Source: Candidatus Poribacteria bacterium (GTDB taxonomy: Bacteria; Poribacteria; WGA-4E; WGA-3G). Taken from it: 39,132 nt of DNA. The stretch's first letter is position 1, and the number at the start of each line of letters is the position of its first letter. Both the position numbers and the translations under genes were made by a program. Of the stretch, positions 23,569 through 30,267 are shown one piece after another. The notes under the pieces are model-generated. The model was not told the DNA's origin. It was given only the letters and a program-made list of their open reading frames with translations, and searched no databases. The stretch spans positions 1-39,132 of the forward strand of contig JAGFCB010000144.1 in NCBI GenBank assembly GCA_022394775.1. Direction: 5' to 3'.

Positions 23569-23781
23569 ATGGCAGAGCGTTTTGAATATTCAATAGATTG
23601 CCTCATAGCACGCGAGAAAGAACTCAGGCAGGCGTATCGCGAGTTATTAAACCGACCTCGCCAGAGCGATGCGGATTCTCAGGACACGCAATCTCAGGCA
23701 AATCGTATCAACAGGCAGATAGCGGACATAGAGGACACACTCAATAATCTCTATGCGATTCGTGAATGCTGTCCATCGTAG
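23569..23781 (+). CDS. Small coiled-coil protein
   Basis: 70 residues forming two long helices (REKELRQAYRELLN and INRQIADIEDTLNNLYAI), like a short helical hairpin. No free ribosome site next to the ATG. Not recognised. Confidence 0.5.
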   Translation: MAERFEYSIDCLIAREKELRQAYRELLNRPRQSDADSQDTQSQANRINRQIADIEDTLNNLYAIRECCPS

Positions 23782-23802
23782 AAAGGACACAAAGGAGCCA
23801 CC

Positions 23803-24105
23803 ATGCAAACATTCAGCACGGCGTACGACCCGTGTATCTATGAATTCTTTTTCACGCGGCAGACGGGAAACACCGATGACGACATTGTTGTGGATCATCA
23901 CCGGTACGCACCCGCCACACCGCAGGAAATAGAGGAACTCAAGACCGCTGCGCTGGCGTGGTTGGGATTGCCGCCGCCACCAGACGCGAAAGCGGTGTGG
24001 AAACCGAAACTTCACACGCAACAAGGACACGAAAAAGCACGGCTTGAATACGCGATTGAGTTGCCCGATCGCGACTATCTTTTTCTGACAATACAGGGCA
24101 AGTAA
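23803..24105 (+). CDS. Unknown small protein
   Basis: 100 residues, AAGGAG 6 bases upstream. Aromatic N-terminal strands and WLGLPPPPDA in the centre. Not recognised. Confidence 0.55.
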   Translation: MQTFSTAYDPCIYEFFFTRQTGNTDDDIVVDHHRYAPATPQEIEELKTAALAWLGLPPPPDAKAVWKPKLHTQQGHEKARLEYAIELPDRDYLFLTIQGK

Positions 24106-24115
24106 TCTGAGAATT

Positions 24116-24137
24116 CAGCGCGGCCTGGGTCGCGCTG
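24116..24137 (+). repeat. Intergenic GC hairpin
   Basis: CAGCGCG and CGCGCTG, seven perfect pairs. Confidence 0.6.
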
Positions 24138-24167
24138 CCACCGACAAACGCAAACCGGAGGTATACG

Positions 24168-24548
24168 ATGCAGAAAGTATCCATCAAACCCGAAGCGATG
24201 ACACTTCCGCGGGCGGTACATCTTTTTGAATCTCTGAACACAACAGGGCGACAAGAATTCTATCGGTCGCTCGACGATGACGCGCGGGACGCGCTTTATT
24301 ACGCAGCAACAGACAACTTGATTAAAAGCGTCCATCTGACAACGAAAAACCGCGTAGATGCGAAATCGGACACAGACCGCAATAAACGGCGCGGTTATAT
24401 TTTACCGGACACGGTTCACCGTGCCGAGAACGATTGCATGTGGCGGTCATCGGCGTGGCGTATTCTGTTGGGGCAGGTCTGTGAGTCATGGCTTGAACAA
24501 CTGCCACACCTACACCCCCATTTTGAAGCACTCGGACACAACCGCTAA
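24168..24548 (+). CDS. Unknown protein
   Basis: 126 residues, GGAGG 7 bases upstream. N-terminal helices (LPRAVHLFESLNTTGRQEFYRSL) and a basic middle. Not recognised. No hairpin separates it from the next gene, only ACACCCAACG and a ribosome site. Confidence 0.55.
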   Translation: MQKVSIKPEAMTLPRAVHLFESLNTTGRQEFYRSLDDDARDALYYAATDNLIKSVHLTTKNRVDAKSDTDRNKRRGYILPDTVHRAENDCMWRSSAWRILLGQVCESWLEQLPHLHPHFEALGHNR

Positions 24549-24570
24549 CACCCAACGAAGGAGGTATCTT

Positions 24571-24960
24571 ATGGTAAACAGCATTTTAGCATCCCGCAAG
24601 GGACATCGCGGGCAGGTCACCGCGGACGATATAAAGCGCGGGAATACATTTGACAAAAGAGGGACACCTCTCGAACTTGCTTTACGTCGTATGTTTCCTG
24701 ACTACTGCGACATCTACACGGGCTACGACTATCTGATTGTTGACGACCGGCACGCGCACAAATCGGGGTATATGCGGTTGACGGATAGACTGAATCAGTG
24801 GTGTAAAGACTACGACAATCACCTTGAAGTCCAGCCGATAGATATTACGATTCGCTACACCGATGAGCGAGATAAAGGCAATCGAAACGTCTTTGGTGAC
24901 ACGTCTGTGTTAAGCAGAGACATTTTAGATTATGTATTCACGCTGGATATAGTCGCATAA
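24571..24960 (+). CDS. Unknown protein
   Basis: 129 residues from ATG 24571 (GGAGG, 6 bases). Alpha-beta pattern with DIKRGNTFDKRGTPLELALR, and a core YDYLIVDDRHAHKSGYMRL. Not recognised. Confidence 0.55.
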   Translation: MVNSILASRKGHRGQVTADDIKRGNTFDKRGTPLELALRRMFPDYCDIYTGYDYLIVDDRHAHKSGYMRLTDRLNQWCKDYDNHLEVQPIDITIRYTDERDKGNRNVFGDTSVLSRDILDYVFTLDIVA

Positions 24961-24970
24961 ACCGACGGGG

Positions 24971-24988
24971 CGCGTCCTTCGGGGCGCG
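24971..24988 (+). repeat. Intergenic UUCG hairpin
   Basis: CGCGTCC-TTCG-GGGCGCG, identical core to 20241 and 20527. Confidence 0.7.
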
Positions 24989-25032
24989 CTCTGGACAAGC
25001 GGCATAATAATCAATACGATGGAGGTATCGAA

Positions 25033-25425
25033 ATGATTCTTGTAAACATCATCAACACACTCGCGCAGCAGGAGATCGGCACGTTTATTTTATGTCAACA
25101 GCATTTCGCCGAACTCAAAGACTTGCCGCGGAGTCTTTTCAGGGTTCGAGAACTCACCCGCCGCCACGTGGAAGGGGAGTGTATCGAATGCACCGAAGGT
25201 GAGGCGACACCGATCACCTTTGATGAGACCCCTGAACACATTGATGTGTATGTCACCTTCAACAACGATGAAGGCGAACAGTGGTCAGCATCAGGTAAAA
25301 ATGGACACTTGACTTACATCACCGATGGCAACGGACACTACTACACCACGCTGGAGGCATTGAAACGCCGTGGTGTTGCCAAACTCTACATCGAGACAGG
25401 CTTTGAACTGCATCTGGATGACTGA
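25033..25425 (+). CDS. Unknown acidic protein
   Basis: 130 residues, GGAGG 7 bases upstream. Contains CIECTEGEATPITFDETPE and a beta-rich C-terminus (LTYITDGNGHYYTTLEALKR). Not recognised. Confidence 0.55.
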   Translation: MILVNIINTLAQQEIGTFILCQQHFAELKDLPRSLFRVRELTRRHVEGECIECTEGEATPITFDETPEHIDVYVTFNNDEGEQWSASGKNGHLTYITDGNGHYYTTLEALKRRGVAKLYIETGFELHLDD

Positions 25426-25743
25426 TAGGATCGGGAGCGGGCGACCGCTCCCGACTCACACACCCAGCCCCGTCTCGTAAAATGATTTCAGTGGACGCAT
25501 GGCAGGTGATAACCGTTATCACCATAAGGACACGCTGAAATAAGGACACGCGTCAGGACACGTTTTTACTGGAAAGTAATTGCAATCGGGTGTATAATGA
25601 TAAATAATGAGAAGTGGAGGGTGGTGAGACACCCTCCGGCAACGAAAAACCTGAGTTGATTTCGGCGTTGCATTTTAATATCCTACCAGAAATGCCCCAC
25701 CAAAGTCAATTCTATATATGATACAAAATGGAGGACACACTCT
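25426..25743 (+). promoter_or_regulatory. Control region before the recombinase
   Basis: 318 bases without a gene. Begins with a GCGA-loop hairpin GGGAGCGG/CCGCTCCC (25433-25452). Three GGACACG units follow near 25528-25562, then TATAAT at about 25593 with a poor -35. Two leader hairpins come next: GGAGGGTG/CACCCTCC (25616-25637) and GCAACG/CGTTGC (25639-25671). The recombinase may thus be expressed separately from the operon, with leader control. Confidence 0.45.
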
Positions 25744-26475
25744 ATGAAAGGCACAAGACCCCTTAACAATGCCGAGATTCAGGCGGTCGCGAACAGTTTT
25801 GAGGGCACATTTGCCATACGCAACCGCGCGCTGTTTATGATCGGCGTGAGCATCGGCGGACGGATCGACGAACTTTTATCGCTGAAGGTTAACGATGTGT
25901 GGCAGAACGGCAAGCCTGTCCCCGACGTACTCTATGACAAGGCGATTGTTAAGGGTGGCGAGGTGGCGCGTGCGGTGCCGTTGAATGCCGACGGTCGGCA
26001 GGCGGTCGAGGAAATCATCGCTTGGCATATCGAAAAGTTTGGAGCGTTTGGCGAGGTGAACCCCGATGCACCGCTCTTTGTCTCACGCGTCAAGAACACA
26101 GACGGGACACCGAAACGCATGACCACCCAAGCCGGTAGCGATGCGATCATGGCAGCGTTTGCGAAAGCAGGCTTGAACGGCAAGCTCGGTACGCACTCGA
26201 TGCGGAAATCCTTCGCGCAACGGCTGTATTCACAGACCAACGATATTTTTGTTGTCCAAGAGATGTTAGGACACAAGAATGTCGCGACCACTCAGAAGTA
26301 TCTCGGTGTGAACTACGCCGAAGTGCGCGAGGCGTTGGAGTTGATGTCTGTGCTTATTGCGGGCACGGCTCCCCGACAAGCGACACCGGTGCATCGGGCA
26401 ACCGATTCGGATCTGATTGCCGAACTCGCCAAGCGTGGGTATGATGTCACCACAACCACAAAAGGACACGCATAA
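25744..26475 (+). CDS. Short tyrosine recombinase (integrase)
   Basis: 243 residues. All catalytic residues are visible: R40 (GGRIDELLSL), K70, H151 and R154 (HSMRKSFAQ), H177 (LGHKNVATTQ) and the nucleophile Y186. It begins almost at the catalytic domain and lacks the usual 80-100 residue N-terminal core-binding domain, so it is shorter than XerC/D (about 300). GGAGG precedes the ATG. It may act in integration or multimer resolution of the element, possibly with another protein supplying the missing domain. Confidence 0.9.
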   Translation: MKGTRPLNNAEIQAVANSFEGTFAIRNRALFMIGVSIGGRIDELLSLKVNDVWQNGKPVPDVLYDKAIVKGGEVARAVPLNADGRQAVEEIIAWHIEKFGAFGEVNPDAPLFVSRVKNTDGTPKRMTTQAGSDAIMAAFAKAGLNGKLGTHSMRKSFAQRLYSQTNDIFVVQEMLGHKNVATTQKYLGVNYAEVREALELMSVLIAGTAPRQATPVHRATDSDLIAELAKRGYDVTTTTKGHA

Positions 26476-26476
26476 A

Positions 26477-26707
26477 ATGATAGATTTCAGACGTGTTAAG
26501 CGAGCGAAAGCTGTTTTTCTGTTCAATATCGAGAGCGGGAAATCTATCGAGACCGCCCTCGTGAACACAGCGCACCATTTCGGTATCCTTGTCGAGGATA
26601 TATGGGAATGGTACCAAGACGGACGGTTTGATACGCTTGAGAATGAGGTGCTCTGTCCGGATGATGAAGCCGATCGACAGGCAATGAATAGCGACATCGA
26701 GGAGTAA
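26477..26707 (+). CDS. Unknown small protein after the recombinase
   Basis: 76 residues from ATG 26477, one base after the recombinase stop; the ribosome site AAAGGA lies within the recombinase end. Helical with an HTH-like stretch (IETALVNTAHHFGILVEDIWEW). Could be a recombination directionality factor by position, but this is a guess. Confidence 0.5.
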   Translation: MIDFRRVKRAKAVFLFNIESGKSIETALVNTAHHFGILVEDIWEWYQDGRFDTLENEVLCPDDEADRQAMNSDIEE

Positions 26708-26721
26708 CGTTTGATGAGGCG

Positions 26722-26741
26722 GGGGCGCGGTGACGCGTCCC
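26722..26741 (+). repeat. Intergenic GUGA-loop hairpin
   Basis: GGGGCGCG-GTGA-CGCGTCCC, eight pairs with one G-U and a GNRA loop. Confidence 0.7.
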
Positions 26742-26748
26742 TATTGAG

Positions 26749-26988
26749 ATGATGGTAACCGAATTTCAAATCATGGATGCCGTGGGGAACGCCCTGGCTA
26801 ACGGCGAGATTGACGGCGACATCTATCGCGTCTTTTCTAAAGAACTGCTTGGCGGTTGTATGGAATTTGAAAGTCTAAAAGAGATGCTTGCCGAATGTGG
26901 CGGGATTGGCATACAACCGCAACTCTTTGAAACCCCTGCTGGCACGCAACAAATGAGTCTGTTTCAAAACAAAACCGAGAACGAATGA
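26749..26988 (+). CDS. Small protein with a clamp-binding-like motif
   Basis: 79 residues. N-terminal helical domain; near the C-terminus QQMSLFQ matches the sliding-clamp-binding pattern Q-h-S/D-L-F, and IQPQLFE just before it is a weaker candidate. Together with 22005-22346 this gives the operon two putative clamp ligands. Ribosome site poor; ATG at 26749 or 26752. Confidence 0.55.
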   Translation: MMVTEFQIMDAVGNALANGEIDGDIYRVFSKELLGGCMEFESLKEMLAECGGIGIQPQLFETPAGTQQMSLFQNKTENE

Positions 26989-27006
26989 TTGATAACTCAT
27001 GGAGAC

Positions 27007-27026
27007 GGGGCGCGGTGACGCGTCCC
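27007..27026 (+). repeat. Intergenic GUGA-loop hairpin
   Basis: GGGGCGCG-GTGA-CGCGTCCC, identical to the one at 26722. Confidence 0.7.
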
Positions 27027-27040
27027 GAACACCACATACA

Positions 27041-27289
27041 ATGGTACAGCAATGTAGATACTGCGGGGACTTCTACCGCATAGATGACGAGGACATGGCA
27101 GTGGAAAACGATGACGGATGGGTATCAGACATCTGCTGCCAATGCCAGACGGCGTTAAGGGGTGAAGATAATTCTCTGCAACCTGAAGGTTACAGAGATA
27201 CCGCGCTCTCCATCGAATCCAATTCTGAAGCACAGGCATTTGATGAGGCTTGGCAACACGACTGCCAACAACTTAACGAGGACGTATGA
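27041..27289 (+). CDS. Small zinc-ribbon protein
   Basis: 82 residues from ATG 27041. CRYCGDFYRI and ICCQCQTAL give two CxxC knuckles about 30 residues apart, a zinc-ribbon plan. The C-terminus is acidic. No ribosome site is evident close to the ATG. Function unknown. Confidence 0.55.
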   Translation: MVQQCRYCGDFYRIDDEDMAVENDDGWVSDICCQCQTALRGEDNSLQPEGYRDTALSIESNSEAQAFDEAWQHDCQQLNEDV

Positions 27290-27295
27290 AGTATT

Positions 27296-27320
27296 AGGGG
27301 CGCGAACCGAGCGCGCCCCT
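27296..27320 (+). repeat. Intergenic GC hairpin
   Basis: AGGGGCGCG and CGCGCCCCT, nine perfect pairs. Could terminate the small-gene operon before the ParB-like gene, though no T-tract follows. Confidence 0.65.
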
Positions 27321-27400
27321 GCAAAACCTACTTCCATGGTTCTGCGGTTGCTATCGTAGCATACCGCGAAACCTAAATCAAGAATAAAAGGAGCTATTAG

Positions 27401-29749
27401 ATGGCAGCGAACAGATACGGTCGGATCTATCATTCTGACCATCACTACATCAATCTGCGTTTTCCGTCTGTCGATGCACGGCGTGAGTTCGCAGAGAAGT
27501 TTGAGAAATACCACGCAGGACACGATCACGACGGCGAAGTGCCGCGTTTTGAGGACACAACATCATCCGTGATCGGTAACCCCGAATCCAATACGATCCA
27601 CGATGCGCACAGTGTCTCGATCGACGGGTACGCCACGTATGAGATCGAGGACTACCACAACCCCGACCGGTGGAACACGTACAATCGGTCTCGCTACCGT
27701 CCGCCCACGTGTTGTGTGCCACCGACAATCTCCGTGAATCGCACCTTTATCGACTCCAGCGCGCTCACACGACACGAACTCTCGGCGATCTTTATGGATA
27801 TGCCCGAAGAGGACTTTCAGAACTTGTTGAAATCTGTCGAGACGGAAGGGTTCAAAGACCCGATCATCCGCATGATCGACGCAGAGGTGTTAGACGGTTG
27901 GCACCGGTACCGGGCAGCCAAAGAACTCAATCTTCTGCGGAAACTGACATTTCAGCAGTGGAAGGAGAAGGACGAAGGCAATCCCGCAGCGTTTGTGATG
28001 GCACGCAACATTGAACGCAGGCACTTGACCCCCGGACAGCGTGCGCAGATCGTTGTCTCTTTTAATGAACGATTTGGGCATGGTGGCGATCGGGGCAAGT
28101 CGCAAAATTGCGACTTGAAAACGCAAGCAGAACTTGCTGCAGAGGCAGGAGCTTCGCAACGAACAATCTCTAATGCCGTTGCTGTTGAGAAGGCAGGACG
28201 GTCAGAGGAAGTGATCAAGGGCGAGAAGTCCGCGACCGAAGTCATCACCGAGGAAACGATCAAATCGCTCTGGGAGCAGATCACCCCCGCGATTTCTGAA
28301 TGGAAAAAAGAACGCGAGGGTGTTGGGCATGCTTCCAAGTCGATGCTGATAAAGGCAACACTGCGCTGGGAGGGCTTGCCGAGCGATACCGAAACGGATG
28401 TCAAGGTGCTCAAGCAACTGCTGTATCTGCTGACCACAACGGAAACCAACATCCTTCAGCATCTTATCCGCAAACTGTTGGATGGCAAAGATTTGTGGGA
28501 CGATGCGGAAGACCTTGCCGAAAAACGCAAACGCGCATTAGACGCTGAGCATCGGATGTTTGACGCGCTTGATGAAGTGGCACCCGATTGGGACACCGAC
28601 GATTTTATTGCCGCTGCGTCCGATAAGCACAATTGGGGTGTCACCGAATTTCCTGATCTTGATGAGACCGACATGCCCGCGGTCTGGGAAGCGCGGTACA
28701 ACCTATTGCACACCGAGATCACGCAACCCGCAGCGTGGATTCAAGAAATGCTGGATAAGATGGCGGAACCTACCGAGAAGCCCACACAAACCGCTGAAGC
28801 ACGCGAGGCAAACAAACTGCTGAAGAAAAAGAAGCAGCTCATCAAGTCGATGTGGGATAAGCGTAGTCAAGCCGCGCAGGATTGGCTGGGGACTGCGGAT
28901 AACGACCTGACCACCTACACCGAGCTGGATGAGTTGGAGAAAGGCTTTGCCACGTGCGAAGAGCACGCGTATTGTCGCGATGTCTTTGAGTCTGGGATGC
29001 GACGCATCAAGGGGCAGACATTCAATATTTGCTTGGAGAAAACGCTTGCATCCGATGTGTCGCTGGAAACCCTTGAGGCGGAGCTTCAGGCGATCAGCAC
29101 CTATGCCTTCGACATTCTCCATTGGGAAAGGCAGGAATGGATTCAGCAGCTCATTGCCAAGAACAAGGCGAAAGCGGAGGAAGCACCAGCACCAGCACCA
29201 GAACCAGAACCAGAAACCACTGAACCCGACATGGCGGCACTTTGGGAGGCGTTCAATAAGCGGTTGCCGAAATGGAAAGCGAAGTACGCCGAATCTGGCT
29301 ACAAAGAGAACGACTTGATCCAAGCGTCTACGGAGGCAGAACTCTTTGATGCCTTGCGGGACTATCGCGACTCGGATCGGACGGGGCCCGTTACCGCGGA
29401 AGAGATCGGGGACGTGACGGATCTGATGAAAAGCCAATCGTATCCGTTTGCGCACTGTCTGCGAAACCTCTTGAGAGACAAGCGGAAGTCTGAGGGGGGA
29501 GACCCCAATGCTGAAGCGGAAGCCGACACATCCCTCGATGATCTGAATCTGCCGGCATTGAAAAGTTTCCTCGATAGCCTCATGTATCATGTCGGGCACG
29601 TCGAAAATTCCGAAAAAAGGGATGATCTGAGTGTCGCTGTCTGGGAGGTGTTCTATCCAGACGAAGGCGATACGTGGGAGGTCACAGTGCGTGATGTGCT
29701 GAGCATCTTGATTGACTGCGCACAAACCGCCATTACCGAAGAAGAATAA
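27401..29749 (+). CDS. Large ParB/Srx-domain DNA-binding protein
   Basis: 782 residues, AAGGAG 8 bases upstream. About residues 110-300 are a ParB core: N-terminal nuclease/CTPase-like motif EVLDGWHRYRAAKEL (the GxHR box reads DGWHR), FVMARNIERRHLTPGQRA, and an HTH (AELAAEAGASQRTISNAVAV). The N-terminal 110 residues are unusual and His/Tyr/Asp rich. The C-terminal 450 residues are long charged helices with a Pro/Glu hinge (EAPAPAPEPEPETTEPD) and a repeated-looking helical domain. Classic ParB is about 300 residues. It may be a regulator or partition protein distinct from the ParA partner at 9874. A 374-codon antisense frame is a shadow. Confidence 0.85.
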   Translation: MAANRYGRIYHSDHHYINLRFPSVDARREFAEKFEKYHAGHDHDGEVPRFEDTTSSVIGNPESNTIHDAHSVSIDGYATYEIEDYHNPDRWNTYNRSRYRPPTCCVPPTISVNRTFIDSSALTRHELSAIFMDMPEEDFQNLLKSVETEGFKDPIIRMIDAEVLDGWHRYRAAKELNLLRKLTFQQWKEKDEGNPAAFVMARNIERRHLTPGQRAQIVVSFNERFGHGGDRGKSQNCDLKTQAELAAEAGASQRTISNAVAVEKAGRSEEVIKGEKSATEVITEETIKSLWEQITPAISEWKKEREGVGHASKSMLIKATLRWEGLPSDTETDVKVLKQLLYLLTTTETNILQHLIRKLLDGKDLWDDAEDLAEKRKRALDAEHRMFDALDEVAPDWDTDDFIAAASDKHNWGVTEFPDLDETDMPAVWEARYNLLHTEITQPAAWIQEMLDKMAEPTEKPTQTAEAREANKLLKKKKQLIKSMWDKRSQAAQDWLGTADNDLTTYTELDELEKGFATCEEHAYCRDVFESGMRRIKGQTFNICLEKTLASDVSLETLEAELQAISTYAFDILHWERQEWIQQLIAKNKAKAEEAPAPAPEPEPETTEPDMAALWEAFNKRLPKWKAKYAESGYKENDLIQASTEAELFDALRDYRDSDRTGPVTAEEIGDVTDLMKSQSYPFAHCLRNLLRDKRKSEGGDPNAEAEADTSLDDLNLPALKSFLDSLMYHVGHVENSEKRDDLSVAVWEVFYPDEGDTWEVTVRDVLSILIDCAQTAITEEE

Positions 29750-29756
29750 GGCGGTC

Positions 29757-29780
29757 GGCGGGGTGTAAAACCCCGCCTTT
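29757..29780 (+). terminator. Terminator of the ParB-like gene
   Basis: GGCGGGGT-GTAAA-ACCCCGCC followed by TTT, eight perfect pairs, 7 bases after the stop. Confidence 0.75.
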
Positions 29781-30045
29781 ACATCAAAAATGAATGAGAG
29801 TATACTGTAAAGAGTTTTTTTACGCAATAAGTAGTTTTGGGAGTTAGAAAATCACCAAAACCGGCTTATGGAAGGGATATTGAAAATGCTGAGAACACTC
29901 CAGAGGTGGCTCACCTCAGAATCAACAGTCTTAGAGAACCCCGCCCCGCGTGGCAAGATCGGGCTGATTTTCTGTCTCGCACTGATTTTTGGGCACTGTG
30001 CGTAAGTCGGCTGAGTTTTAATCGACCCCTGAATATGCAGCATCT
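29781..30045. other. Non-coding stretch before leader 2
   Basis: I see no convincing gene. An open frame at 29837-30100 has no ribosome site and runs into the leader. The border between the element and the CRISPR locus probably lies here. Confidence 0.4.
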
Positions 30046-30267
30046 GCCGTCAACCGCTACGAAACGGTGTTTTTCAGATGTCATGTATCTGTCGTTTTGA
30101 GCAAAAAAGGGGGCGAAACCCACGGACTGTCAAGTGCCGTCAACCTCCCAGGGAAATTGCACAACCGGCGGTTGACGGCAAATCAACACTAAAAACAATA
30201 AATCCAAGAAATGAATTGACACGTTTTATCAGGGTTTTGTATAATAAGTTTATAGATTTTGTAAAGC
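30046..30267 (+). promoter_or_regulatory. Leader of CRISPR array 2
   Basis: Homologous to leader 1 in inverted orientation. Contains TGCCGTCAACC and, 27 bases on, its exact inverted copy GGTTGACGGCA (about 30142-30180), plus a further TGCCGTCAACC near 30049. These repeated and inverted motifs are good candidates for Cas1-Cas2 or host-factor docking sites. Confidence 0.85.
30216..30245 (+). promoter_or_regulatory. Sigma-70 promoter of CRISPR array 2
   Basis: TTGACA (30216-30221) and TATAAT (30240-30245), 18-bp spacing, both exact and at the same distance from the first repeat as in array 1. Confidence 0.88.

Noticed and set aside
25610..25680. SAM-I-like riboswitch before the recombinase
   Set aside because: GTGGAGGG and CGGCAAC recall the S-box core, but the remaining conserved segments and the four-way junction are missing.
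19391..27320. Integron cassette array with attC sites
   Set aside because: Cassette-like layout and a tyrosine recombinase suggested it, but consistent RYYYAAC/GTTRRRY core sites are absent and the recombinase lacks integron-integrase features I can see.
28703..29827. 374-codon antisense frame opposite the ParB-like gene
   Set aside because: Low-complexity FWFWFWCWCW-type translation and no ribosome site; it is the shadow of the Pro/Glu hinge.
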